From NCBI GenBank assembly GCA_012842935.1, contig DUSC01000024.1:1-32480 (forward strand): a stretch of 32,480 nt of DNA, given 5' to 3'. The notes below the pieces were generated by a model. That model saw nothing but the letters and a program-made list of their open reading frames with translations, was not told the DNA's origin and did not search any database. The position numbers were made by a program, and so were the translations under genes. Of the stretch, positions 7,798 to 14,801 are shown piece after piece. This stretch comes from Hyphomicrobiales bacterium (GTDB lineage Bacteria; Pseudomonadota; Alphaproteobacteria; Rhizobiales; Rhizobiaceae). How positions within the stretch are numbered: the first letter of the stretch is position 1; every line of letters starts with the position of its first letter.

Positions 7798-9917
7798 TCC
7801 CCGACTTTTCCCGGATCGGCTGGACCCCGCCCGCCGCCCCCTCACCGTCCGTCGCCGAGGGCGAGTGGCTGACGCCGGAAGGCATCGCCATCCGCCGCGC
7901 CTATTCGGGCGCCGACCTCGACGGCCTGCCCTTCCTCGACGGCTATCCGGGCCTCGCGCCCTTCATCCGCGGCCCGTATCCCACCATGTATGTCCAGCAG
8001 CCGTGGACGATCCGCCAGTACGCCGGCTTCTCGACGGCCGAGGAATCCAACGCCTTCTACCGGCGCAACCTCGCCGCGGGGCAGAAGGGCCTCTCCGTCG
8101 CCTTCGACCTCGCCACGCATCGCGGCTACGACAGCGACCATCCGCGGGTGGCCGGCGATGTCGGCATGGCGGGGGTGGCCATCGATTCGATCCTCGACAT
8201 GCGCCAGCTGTTCGACGGCATCCCGCTCAACGAGATGACCGTGTCGATGACCATGAACGGCGCCGTGCTGCCGATCATGGCGCTCTACATCGTGGCGGGC
8301 GAGGAACAGGGCGTGGCGCTGAAGGACCTCGCCGGGACCATCCAGAACGACATCCTCAAGGAGTTCATGGTCCGCAACACATACATCTACCCGCCGAAGC
8401 CGTCGATGCGGATCATTTCCGACATCTTTTCATACACTTCGCGCAACATGCCGAAATTCAACTCGATCTCGATCTCCGGCTACCACATCCAGGAGGCCGG
8501 GGCGACCGTCGACCTCGAACTCGCCTACACCATCGCCGACGGAATCGAATATGTGCGCGCCGGCGTCGCCGCCGGTCTCGACGTCGACACCTTCGCGCCG
8601 CGGCTGTCCTTCTTCTGGAACGCCGGCATGAACTTCTTCATGGAGGTCGCCAAGCAGCGCGCCGGCCGCCTGCTCTGGGCGGCGCTGATGAAGAAGAACT
8701 TTTCGCCGAAGAGCGAGAAGTCGCTGGCGTTGCGCGCCCACACGCAGACGTCGGGCTGGTCGCTCACCGCGCAGGACCCCTACAACAACATCGTGCGCAC
8801 CATGATCGAGGCGATGGCCGCGACCCAGGGCCACACCCAGTCGCTGCATACAAACTCCTTCGACGAGGCGCTGGCGCTGCCCACCGACCATTCGGCGCGG
8901 ATCGCCCGCAACACGCAGATCGTCCTGCAGAAGGAGTCCGGCACCACCCGCATCATCGACCCGTGGGGCGGCTCGGCCTTCGTCGAGCGCCTCACCCACG
9001 ACCTCGCCGCCCGCGCCCTGTCGCACATCGAGGAGGTGGAAAGCCTCGGCGGCATGGCGGCGGCGATCGAGAAGGGCATCCCCAAGTTGCGCATCGAGGA
9101 GGCTGCGGCGCGCACCCAGGCGCGCATCGATTCCGGCGAGCAGGTGATGGTCGGCGTCAATGCCTTCAAGCCCGAGCGCGAGATCGAGGTCGACGTGCTC
9201 AAGGTCGACAATGCCGAGGTCCGCGCCCGCCAGCTCGCCAAGCTGCAGCAACTCAAGGGCACGCGCGACGTCGCCGCGGTGGAGACCGCGCTCGCCGACC
9301 TCACCCGCGCCGCGCAGGGCGACGGCAACCTGCTCGAATTCGCCGTGCGCGCCGCGCGCGCCAAGGCCACCGTCGGCGAGATCTCGCTGGCGCTGGAAAA
9401 GGTCTTCGGCCGCCACGTCGCCGAGGTGCGCACCATCTCCGGCGTCTACCGCAAGGAGATCGGCGAGAACCCCACCGTCGACCGCGTCCAGGAAAAGGTC
9501 GAGGCCTTCGTCAGGAAGACCGGGTCGAAACCGCGCATTCTGGTCGCCAAGATGGGCCAGGACGGCCACGACCGCGGCCAGAAGGTGATCGCCACCGCCT
9601 TCGCCGATCTCGGCTTCGATGTCACCGTCGGCTCGATGTTCCAGACGCCGGAGGAGATCGCACGCCTCGCCGTCGAGCACGACGTGCACATCGTCGGCGC
9701 CTCCTCGCTCGCCGCCGGCCATCTGACGCTGATCCCGGAGCTCAGGCAGGCGCTTTCCCGGCTGGGCCGCGAGCACGTCATGATCGTCGCCGGCGGCGTC
9801 ATCCCGCCGCAGGATTTCGACGCCGTGCTCGCCGCCGGCGCCGTCGCCATCTTCCCGCCCGGCACGGTGATCCCGGAAGCCGCGGAGGAGCTGATCGATC
9901 GTTTGCTCGCCGGGTGA
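7794..9917 (+). CDS. mutB: methylmalonyl-CoA mutase large (alpha) subunit
   Basis: 707 aa, full length. The substrate barrel covers about residues 10-560, with Y76, R194 and H231 ([11 protein letters not shown]) at positions that match the catalytic Tyr89, Arg207 and His244 of the Propionibacterium enzyme at a constant offset of 13. The B12 domain covers about 578-707: D590-G-H592-D-R-G595 supplies the lower axial histidine, and SSL (637-639) and GG (667-668) complete the base-off/His-on signature. It isomerises methylmalonyl-CoA to succinyl-CoA. It overlaps mutA by 4 nt. Sinorhizobium meliloti is known for a single-subunit BhbA, so the two-gene arrangement is a lineage marker. Confidence 0.97.
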   Translation: MIPDFSRIGWTPPAAPSPSVAEGEWLTPEGIAIRRAYSGADLDGLPFLDGYPGLAPFIRGPYPTMYVQQPWTIRQYAGFSTAEESNAFYRRNLAAGQKGLSVAFDLATHRGYDSDHPRVAGDVGMAGVAIDSILDMRQLFDGIPLNEMTVSMTMNGAVLPIMALYIVAGEEQGVALKDLAGTIQNDILKEFMVRNTYIYPPKPSMRIISDIFSYTSRNMPKFNSISISGYHIQEAGATVDLELAYTIADGIEYVRAGVAAGLDVDTFAPRLSFFWNAGMNFFMEVAKQRAGRLLWAALMKKNFSPKSEKSLALRAHTQTSGWSLTAQDPYNNIVRTMIEAMAATQGHTQSLHTNSFDEALALPTDHSARIARNTQIVLQKESGTTRIIDPWGGSAFVERLTHDLAARALSHIEEVESLGGMAAAIEKGIPKLRIEEAAARTQARIDSGEQVMVGVNAFKPEREIEVDVLKVDNAEVRARQLAKLQQLKGTRDVAAVETALADLTRAAQGDGNLLEFAVRAARAKATVGEISLALEKVFGRHVAEVRTISGVYRKEIGENPTVDRVQEKVEAFVRKTGSKPRILVAKMGQDGHDRGQKVIATAFADLGFDVTVGSMFQTPEEIARLAVEHDVHIVGASSLAAGHLTLIPELRQALSRLGREHVMIVAGGVIPPQDFDAVLAAGAVAIFPPGTVIPEAAEELIDRLLAG

Positions 9918-9918
9918 A

Positions 9919-9972
9919 TTGTTGGCCGGCCACATGTGTAGTATATTCAGCTACACATTCGAGGCTACACAC
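9919..9972 (+). promoter_or_regulatory. vapBC promoter and autoregulatory operator
   Basis: TTGTTG (9919-9924) and TATATT (9942-9947) form a sigma70-like promoter with a 17-nt spacer. The -10 box sits inside a perfect inverted repeat with arms ATGTGTAG (9934-9941) and CTACACAT (9951-9958). A further half-site, GCTACACA, occurs at 9964-9971. The GAGG at 9961-9964 can serve as ribosome site for the codon at 9973. Palindromes over the promoter are typical of VapBC autoregulation. Confidence 0.7.
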
Positions 9973-10227
9973 ATAACGCTCAACATCCGCAACCCCGAAG
10001 CCGATCAACTCGCCCGGCAGCTCGCGCGCATCGACGAAAGCAGCATCACCGATGCCGTCATCGTCGCGTTGCGCGAGACCATCCGCAATCGGCTCAGGAA
10101 CGAGACGCCGAGCGAGACGGCAAGGAGGCTGCTCGCCAAGCACGGCCTGTCCTTCAAACCGGGCCGCAAGCCGGTGCCGCAGAGCGTCTACCACGACATG
10201 GACCACGACCTGATCGGCGAGGACTGA
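9973..10227 (+). CDS. vapB: VapB-type antitoxin (Rv0623/PSK-like), apparent ATA start
   Basis: 84 aa from codon 9973. The sequence TLNIRNPEADQLARQLA... followed by KPGRKPVPQSVYHDMDHDLIGED at the C terminus matches the PSK/Rv0623 class of VapB antitoxins, which normally begin M-x-L-N-I-K-N-P-E-A. Here the position of that Met is ATA. It is preceded by GAGG at an 8-nt spacing, and no ATG/GTG lies between the predicted transcription start (about 9953) and this codon. The in-frame ATG at 9934 and TTG at 9919 fall within the promoter itself, so they are unlikely starts. The N-terminal part should bind the operator and the C terminus should wrap the VapC active site. It overlaps vapC by one base (TGATG). 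Confidence 0.8.
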   Translation: MTLNIRNPEADQLARQLARIDESSITDAVIVALRETIRNRLRNETPSETARRLLAKHGLSFKPGRKPVPQSVYHDMDHDLIGED

Positions 10228-10634
10228 TGTTCGTCGATGCCTGCGTCATCATCTCGCTGATGGCCGGAGAGCAAACGGCCGCGGCCTACGAGATCGAGCT
10301 GTCGCAGGCGGCTGATCCGTTTACATCGCCGTTGGCGGCTTGGGAGGCGATCATCGCCATGTCGCGCCCGGACCAGCTCGACTATCCCTATACGGCGACC
10401 GAAGCGCTCGTGGTCGAATGGCTGGCCGAGCGTCAGATCGAACTGCGCGAACCTGCATCACCCCGCGAGGTGTTGTCCCACGCCGTCGCGGTTGCCGGGA
10501 AGCACGGTCTCGGCAAACGCCGCCTCAGCAACTTCGACTGCTTCCACTATGCGCATGCAAAAACGGCTGACGTCCCGCTCCTGACCCTGGATGCCCTGCT
10601 GCTGGAGACGGATGTCGAGATTCGGCCGGCCTGA
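10227..10634 (+). CDS. vapC: VapC-type PIN-domain ribonuclease toxin
   Basis: 135 aa, a single PIN domain. The acidic residues that hold Mg2+ are all present: D4 (MFVDACVI), E40 (AAWEAIIA), D104 (SNFDCFHYAHAK) and D122 (LLTLDALLL). Proteins of this class cut tRNA or rRNA when freed from VapB; the target here is unknown. The start ATG overlaps the antitoxin stop, giving translational coupling. The gene appears intact, so the toxin is probably active and held by the upstream antitoxin. The final A of its TGA is the first base of the mosaic palindrome that follows. Confidence 0.92.
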   Translation: MFVDACVIISLMAGEQTAAAYEIELSQAADPFTSPLAAWEAIIAMSRPDQLDYPYTATEALVVEWLAERQIELREPASPREVLSHAVAVAGKHGLGKRRLSNFDCFHYAHAKTADVPLLTLDALLLETDVEIRPA

Positions 10635-10737
10635 TGCATGTCGCCCAAAAGTGCGCAGCGGTTTTGGGAAAACGACATGCATGGAAATAGAGACTTAAAG
10701 CACGTCGCCTGAATCCGATCGGTCGCGACGTGCTTTA
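10634..10737. repeat. two-palindrome intergenic mosaic element (RIME-like)
   Basis: Two long hairpins in tandem. Unit 1: ATGCATGTCG (10634-10643) pairs with CGACATGCAT (10673-10682), with an inner stem CCCAAAA/TTTTGGG. Unit 2: TAAAGCACGTCGC (10696-10708) pairs perfectly with GCGACGTGCTTTA (10725-10737) and has the small palindrome CCGATCGG in its loop. The pair of large palindromes and their motif content resemble the rhizobial intergenic mosaic elements spread through Rhizobium, Sinorhizobium and Mesorhizobium. The family assignment is from memory of such repeats, not a search. Confidence 0.7.
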
Positions 10738-10781
10738 GCCCGGCCTCCGCCGACGAGCCCGCCGGTTGGCGGCATCGTGGA

Positions 10782-10822
10782 TTGCCTCGTTCGGTCACTG
10801 AAGTTATAATGAGCATTATAAC
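10782..10822 (+). promoter_or_regulatory. promoter and operator of the AbrB-type/Doc module
   Basis: TTGCCT (10782-10787) and a perfect TATAAT (10805-10810) are separated by 17 nt. The -10 box lies inside a perfect inverted repeat, GTTATAATG (10803-10811) and CATTATAAC (10814-10822), with a 2-nt centre. An operator over the -10 and start point is what an autorepressing toxin-antitoxin operon would use. The AT-rich block stands out against the roughly 66% GC surroundings. Confidence 0.75.
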
Positions 10823-10840
10823 ATGGACCGCCGGCGATGA
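10823..10840 (+). CDS. possible five-codon leader ORF (MDRRR)
   Basis: An ATG right after the operator opens a five-codon frame, M-D-R-R-R, whose TGA overlaps the antitoxin ATG as ATGA. The antitoxin start itself has no recognisable ribosome site, so re-initiation after this mini-ORF could set its translation. This is suggested only by layout; a chance ORF is possible. Confidence 0.3.
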   Translation: MDRRR

Positions 10841-11058
10841 ACACCGTGATCCGCAGAATAGGCAATTCCGAAGGCGTCATCCTGCCCAAGGAGCTGCTGC
10901 AGAGTCTCAACCTCAAGGCGGGCGATCAGCTGATCGTCACCGAGCAGAAAGGCGACATCGTCCTCAAGAAGGCGGGGGACGACTTCGAGGAGCAGATGGC
11001 CGCCGCCCGCGAGATCATGGATCGCTACAAGGTGGCCTTGCAGAAGCTCGCTGAATGA
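10837..11058 (+). CDS. AbrB/MazE-type antitoxin, partner of Doc
   Basis: 73 aa. Residues 1-48 (MNTVIRRIGNSEGVILPKEL, then LKAGDQLIVTEQKGDIVLKK) form a SpoVT-AbrB swapped-hairpin DNA-binding domain. Residues 50-73 are a charged helix that should bind and neutralise the toxin. It overlaps the downstream doc gene by 4 nt (ATGA), the standard antitoxin-first order. Phage P1 Doc is paired with a Phd-fold antitoxin; here the DNA-binding half is AbrB-type instead, a pairing also known from other proteobacteria. The operator palindrome upstream is the likely target. Confidence 0.88.
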   Translation: MNTVIRRIGNSEGVILPKELLQSLNLKAGDQLIVTEQKGDIVLKKAGDDFEEQMAAAREIMDRYKVALQKLAE

Positions 11059-11441
11059 ACTGGCGGTTTCCGACCCGCCAGGTCGTCGAAGCGCTCCATG
11101 CCGAGCAGTTGCGCCGGCATGGCGGGGCGCCGGGCCTGCGCGACGAGAACGCGCTCGAATCCGCCCTTTCCCGGGCTCGCAACAAGGCGGCGTACGGCGC
11201 GCCGGACGCTTCCGAATTGGCTGCCGCCTACGCCTTCGGTCTCGGCCGTAACCACCCCTTCGTCGACGGCAACAAACGCACGGCGATCGTCACCGCGATG
11301 CTGTTCCTCGCCCTGAATGGCGGGCGCACGACGGCAGACAACGGCCAGGTCTACGTCTTCACCATGGCGCTGGCCGCCGGCGAGATCGACGAGGCGGGCG
11401 CCGCCGCCTTCTTCCGCGACCACACCCAACCCCACGCCTGA
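11055..11441 (+). CDS. doc: Doc toxin (death-on-curing, Fic fold)
   Basis: 128 aa. H67-P-F-V-D71-G-N73-K74-R75-T-A matches the Doc signature of phage P1 (H66, D70, N72, K73, R74). The second motif residue after Asp is Gly rather than Ala. Doc is known to phosphorylate EF-Tu on a threonine, blocking translation. The length and motif are complete, so the toxin is likely functional. Translation is coupled to the antitoxin. The gene is followed by a hairpin with arms GCAAGAC (11442-11448) and GTCTTGC (11464-11470). Confidence 0.93.
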   Translation: MNWRFPTRQVVEALHAEQLRRHGGAPGLRDENALESALSRARNKAAYGAPDASELAAAYAFGLGRNHPFVDGNKRTAIVTAMLFLALNGGRTTADNGQVYVFTMALAAGEIDEAGAAAFFRDHTQPHA

Positions 11442-11470
11442 GCAAGACCCGTCCGGAGGCGGCGTCTTGC
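11442..11470 (+). terminator. hairpin directly after doc
   Basis: GCAAGAC (11442-11448) and GTCTTGC (11464-11470) pair as a 7-bp stem starting one base after the doc stop codon. The 15-nt loop is GC-rich and there is no U-tract, so it is a weak terminator candidate. Confidence 0.4.
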
Positions 11471-11542
11471 CCTCACACAAAATGTCATTGGACGCGACGA
11501 CGATCCTCGGCGACACTGCGCGCGACGGAAACCGGAGCGGTG

Positions 11543-11749
11543 ATGGCCGGCGAATACAGGCAGTTCCGCAACGGCGACGGCGAGGCCCGGCGCGAGCTGT
11601 GGCAGCGCCTCGCCCGCAAGGAGATGGGCGACGCGGCCTTCGACGAGGCCGCCGCGTTCTCCGGCGACCGCACCTTCAGGAAGTTCGGCGTGGTCTTCAT
11701 CCTCGCCCTTGGCGCCGCGATCCTCGCAGTCACCTGGCTCGGCGCCTGA
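11543..11749 (+). CDS. small single-pass membrane protein, unknown function
   Basis: 68 aa from the ATG at 11543, which has GGAG 5 nt upstream; a GTG sits immediately before it. Residues 1-45 are polar and charged (GEYRQFRNGDGEARRELWQRL), and residues 48-68 (FGVVFILALGAAILAVTWLGA) form one transmembrane helix at the C terminus. The protein would be tail-anchored with its N terminus in the cytoplasm. I do not recognise the family. It stands alone between doc and a 307-nt gap, so context gives no function. Confidence 0.65.
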   Translation: MAGEYRQFRNGDGEARRELWQRLARKEMGDAAFDEAAAFSGDRTFRKFGVVFILALGAAILAVTWLGA

Positions 11750-12056
11750 GCCGAAAGCTTGCCGCCGCCGCGGTCGTGCCGATACCGCCCCCCCCCGATC
11801 ACTTCCGTCCGCGGCATGAATCCGACCCCCATGGCCGTACCCGGCGGGTACCGGGCTTGGGTATTTCCTGCCCCGGCCGGCGGCCCGACGGTCGTCTGCG
11901 CGCGGGTCGATCGACCCGTTCCGGCGACCGGAAGAGGGGGATAAGATCCTCCACTCCATCGAATAGGAACAACAACTTCCGCGATTCCATTCGCGATTCT
12001 GTCCCCCTCCCGCAAAACCGTCCTAGACTTTTCGTGGCATCTCGGAGGACCCGGGC
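11750..12056. other. 307-nt gap with palindromes and possible sigma sites
   Basis: No gene is supported here. It holds GTACCC-GGC-GGGTAC (11837-11851) and the 16-bp perfect palindrome CGGGTCGATCGACCCG (11903-11918). GGAAC at 11966-11970 is followed after 17 nt by CATT, close to the GGAAC-N16/17-CGTT promoter recognised by the alphaproteobacterial general stress sigma factor EcfG; the match is imperfect. The next gene starts at 12057. Confidence 0.4.
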
Positions 12057-12482
12057 ATGGACGGTGGAAGGCGTAACGAAAGGATGCTGCTGAAGATCGC
12101 GGCCCTGCTCGTCTCCCTGGCGTTCGTCGCTGAGCGCGCCGCCGGCCGTTCCCTTCCCCTCCGCTTCCTTGTCGTCGCCATCCTCTCCCGGGCCGAGGCG
12201 ATCGCGCGGGCCTTCGTCGCCCGCGAGGCGCCGATCGGCTGGCCGTCCCTGCCGGAAGCGCCGGAATTTTTCGGCCACCCCGCCGATGCCGCTTCGCTGG
12301 CGCTCCGCCTGCACCGGCTCGCCCGGATCCTCGTCGATGTCGTCGAGACGGGTTGCTTCGTTGCAGGCGACGAGCCTTACGCCGGCGTCGCGCCTCTTGA
12401 TCCCTCGACAATCCTGCTGTTCGTCGTGCCTGGCCGCCCCCGGCGGCATGGCGCGGCAAACCGGCCTTGGAACACGTCTTGA
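12057..12482 (+). CDS. hypothetical protein with N-terminal hydrophobic segment
   Basis: 141 aa. GGAGG lies 8 nt before the ATG at 12057, so this is very likely a real gene. Residues 9-60 contain hydrophobic stretches (MLLKIAALLVSLAFVAERAA, then LPLRFLVVAILSRAEAIARAFV). The middle is Pro/Ala-rich, and the C terminus (RPRRHGAANRPWNTS) is basic. I do not recognise a domain. A possible stress-type promoter lies upstream. It converges on the GreA/GreB-like gene, with the hairpin repeat trio in between. One membrane-associated segment is likely; no enzymatic motif is visible. Confidence 0.6.
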   Translation: MDGGRRNERMLLKIAALLVSLAFVAERAAGRSLPLRFLVVAILSRAEAIARAFVAREAPIGWPSLPEAPEFFGHPADAASLALRLHRLARILVDVVETGCFVAGDEPYAGVAPLDPSTILLFVVPGRPRRHGAANRPWNTS

Positions 12483-12545
12483 GCCTGCTTGCGGACCTTG
12501 GAGCCCACCCCGATCGTCGCCGCCGACCTTCCTTCCCCTTCCGGG

Positions 12546-12695
12546 GCCTTCTCCCCGCGTGCGGGGAGAATGGGGCCGGTTACAGCGTCGAGTACGTGCA
12601 GGCCGAGCCTTCTCCCCGCGTGCGGGGAGAATGGCCGAGGACCAGCTTCGTGGCATCTCCCCCAACTGCCTTCTCCCCGCGTGCGGGGAGAATGG
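12546..12695. repeat. three 28-nt hairpin repeats at exact 61-nt period (CRISPR-like geometry)
   Basis: Identical 28-nt copies at 12546-12573, 12607-12634 and 12668-12695. Each is built on the perfect hairpin TTCTCCCCGC-GT-GCGGGGAGAA. The two intervening segments are both 33 nt and unrelated to each other. A 28/33 layout with period 61 is the geometry of type I-E CRISPR arrays, and the CCCCGC/GCGGGG stem also recalls I-E repeats. Against this: only three units, an unusually long stem, no cas gene in the window, and a core that resembles dispersed intergenic hairpins of Rhizobiales. It occupies the gap between convergent genes. I call it a repeat, with orphan CRISPR as the alternative. Confidence 0.75.
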
Positions 12696-12826
12696 ACGCC
12701 ATCCTTTGCACGTTTGCTGAAAAGTTCCGCCGGTCGGGACCGAGCGCCGACGTCCCCTCGCATCGTCCTTCGCGGGGCAAGGGTGAGGGGCGGGAAAAGC
12801 GTGGGACGGAGGAAAGACGGCGCCCG

Positions 12827-13297
12827 TCACGCGCGCAGCGCGACGATCTCCCATTCCCGACCCGCGACCGTCACCGAGTCGCCGACCCCCTTGCCGAACA
12901 GCGCCAGCGCCATCGGCGAGACATGGCTGACCGTGCCCGTCGCGGCATCGGCCTCGTCCTCGCCGACGATCTTCCAGCTCCTGCGCTTGCCGTCCTCGTC
13001 CTCGATCGTGACCGTCATGCCGAAGCGCACGACGTCGCTGTGGGGATCGGGCACGGAAAGCTCGGCGGTTTCGCGCCGCGCCGTCCAGTAGCGGAGGTCG
13101 CGCAGGATCGTGGCGACGGCGACCCGCTCCTGCGCCTTCTCGGCCTGGGAAAGGGCCTCGCGCAGCCGTGCGATCTCGGCGTCGATCTGTTCCAGGCCTT
13201 GCGGCGTGACCAGATTGCGGTGCGGGCTCACCGGCCGTTCGCCGATCATGGCGATGGCCTCGGTGTCGTCGTCTTCCTTGGTGAAGGCTCTGCTCAT
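12827..13297 (-). CDS. GreA/GreB-family transcript cleavage factor-like protein
   Basis: 156 aa. MSRAFTKEDD at the N terminus and ERPVSPHRNLVT are typical of a short alphaproteobacterial GreA/GreB branch. Residues 32-75 (EQIDAEIARLREALSQAEKAQERV...) give the coiled-coil that enters the RNA polymerase secondary channel; residues 85-156 form the FKBP-like C-terminal domain (VSHVSPMALALFGKGVGDSVTV, the Gre signature region). It would rescue stalled or backtracked RNA polymerase. Whether the acidic tip residues needed for cleavage are kept is unclear because the coiled coil is divergent. It is divergent from the beta-helix gene. Confidence 0.85.
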   Translation of the reverse strand: MSRAFTKEDDDTEAIAMIGERPVSPHRNLVTPQGLEQIDAEIARLREALSQAEKAQERVAVATILRDLRYWTARRETAELSVPDPHSDVVRFGMTVTIEDEDGKRRSWKIVGEDEADAATGTVSHVSPMALALFGKGVGDSVTVAGREWEIVALRA

Positions 13298-13421
13298 CCG
13301 GCCAACCTATGGCGCGCGACCGTCCGCGGCAAGGTGACGCCGCGGCACCCGCAGGGTCTGCAGGACCGTCGTCCGGCACGATCCGTGCAGGGCACCGTGC
13401 CGAAACGGAGGCGGTGTCCCG

Positions 13422-14801
13422 ATGTTGAACAGGCGCTCACTTCTCGCCGGCGCGGCGGCGCTGCCCCTTGTCGCGCTGGCGCGGCGCGTTCCGGCCGCGG
13501 CGGCAACCCTGCCCGGTCTCGAGAACGCCTCCATGCGCGGCTCCATCGATTCGCTCGAGTTCGGCGTGCGCCCCGGCGCGCTCGACGACCAGAGCCGGGT
13601 TTTCGCACGCATGCTCGAGAAGGCGTCCGATACCGACACGCCCGTCTTCCTGCCGGCCGGTACCTACGTCGTCTCCAACCTCGTCCTGCCGCGCCGGGTG
13701 CGGCTTTCCGGCGTGCCGGGCGCCACCCGCATCGTCTATGGCGGCGACGGCCATCTGATGCTCGCGGAAGCGACCGACCTCATCGACATCTCCGGCATCC
13801 TCTTCGACGGCGCCAACCGGTGGATCGGCGACCAGGCGCAGGGCCTGCTCGACTTCCGCCGCGTCGCCGAGCTTTCGCTGCGCGACTGCCGCATCCTCGG
13901 CAGCGGCAGGAACGGAATATCGCTGGAGCGCGTGGCCGGCCGCATCGAGGCCTCCGCGATTTCCGGCGCGGCCGAGGCAGGCATCTATTCGGTCGAGGCC
14001 GCCGGCCTGACGATCGCCGGCAACACGGTCAGCGACTGCGCCAATGGCGGCATCCTCGTGCATCGCTGGCAGGCGGCAGACGACGGCACCATCGTCACCG
14101 GCAACCGCGTCGAGCGCATCGCCGCGCGCAGCGGCGGCACCGGGCAGTTCGGCAACGGCATCAACGTCTTCCGGGCCAACGGCGTGCTCGTCGGCCAAAA
14201 CAGCGTTTCCGACTGCGCCTTCTCGGCGATCCGCGCCAACTCGTCGAGCAATCTGCGCGTCGTCGGCAATTCGGCGCTGCGCTCGGGCGAAACCGCGCTC
14301 TATGCCGAGTTCGCCTTCGACGGCGCGGTCTTCAATGCCAACATCGTCGACGGCGCAGCCAACGGCATCTCCGTCGTCAACTTCGACGAAGGCGGCCGGA
14401 TGGCGACCCTCACTGGCAACATCGTACGCAACCTGTCGGCGACCGGCCCCTACAGGGCCGATCCGCCCGGCTTCGGCGTCGGCATCACGGTCGAGGCCGA
14501 CTGCGCCGTCACCGGCAACCTGGTCGAGAACGCGCCGCTCCACGGCATCGCCGTCGGCTGGGGCGCCCACCTGCGCAACGTGGCGGCTACCGGAAATGTC
14601 GTGCGCAGGGCCGGAACCGGCATCGCGGTCTCGGTCGCGCCCGGCGCCGGACATGCCATCATCTCCGACAATCTGATCGACGAGATCCGGTTCGGCGGCG
14701 TCGTCGGCTACGAATGGACGCGGCCGGTCACCGGCGACCTCGCCGTGGAAGGCGCCCGGGGTTGGCCGAACCTCACCGTCGAGAGGAACCGGGTCAGCTG
14801 A
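13422..14801 (+). CDS. TIGR03808-family Tat-exported repetitive protein (parallel beta-helix)
   Basis: 459 aa. MLNRRSLLAGAAALPLVALA is a twin-arginine signal (N-R-R-S-L-L). The remainder is a right-handed parallel beta-helix: about a dozen coils with repeated G-N-x-V/I motifs such as VTGNRVERI, VVGNSALRS, LTGNIVRNL, VTGNLVENA and ATGNVVRRA. Such helices bind or cleave polysaccharides (pectate-lyase fold), but no catalytic set is recognisable. The family is described as a twin-arginine translocated repetitive protein of Rhizobiales with unknown role. The start has GGAGG 10 nt upstream. Its stop overlaps the convergent asparaginase stop by 8 nt. Confidence 0.85.
   Translation: MLNRRSLLAGAAALPLVALARRVPAAAATLPGLENASMRGSIDSLEFGVRPGALDDQSRVFARMLEKASDTDTPVFLPAGTYVVSNLVLPRRVRLSGVPGATRIVYGGDGHLMLAEATDLIDISGILFDGANRWIGDQAQGLLDFRRVAELSLRDCRILGSGRNGISLERVAGRIEASAISGAAEAGIYSVEAAGLTIAGNTVSDCANGGILVHRWQAADDGTIVTGNRVERIAARSGGTGQFGNGINVFRANGVLVGQNSVSDCAFSAIRANSSSNLRVVGNSALRSGETALYAEFAFDGAVFNANIVDGAANGISVVNFDEGGRMATLTGNIVRNLSATGPYRADPPGFGVGITVEADCAVTGNLVENAPLHGIAVGWGAHLRNVAATGNVVRRAGTGIAVSVAPGAGHAIISDNLIDEIRFGGVVGYEWTRPVTGDLAVEGARGWPNLTVERNRVS

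Noticed and set aside
6313..9935. Long minus-strand frames opposite mutA and mutB
   Set aside because: Both are antisense shadows of genes with complete catalytic motifs and show no family features of their own.
12546..12695. A confident CRISPR call
   Set aside because: Three units, a 10-bp perfect stem, no leader and no cas genes are not enough; kept as a repeat with the CRISPR option open.
11799..13379. A 526-codon minus-strand frame across the repeat region
   Set aside because: It overlaps the Gre-like gene in a different frame and translates the hairpin repeats; no domain is recognisable.
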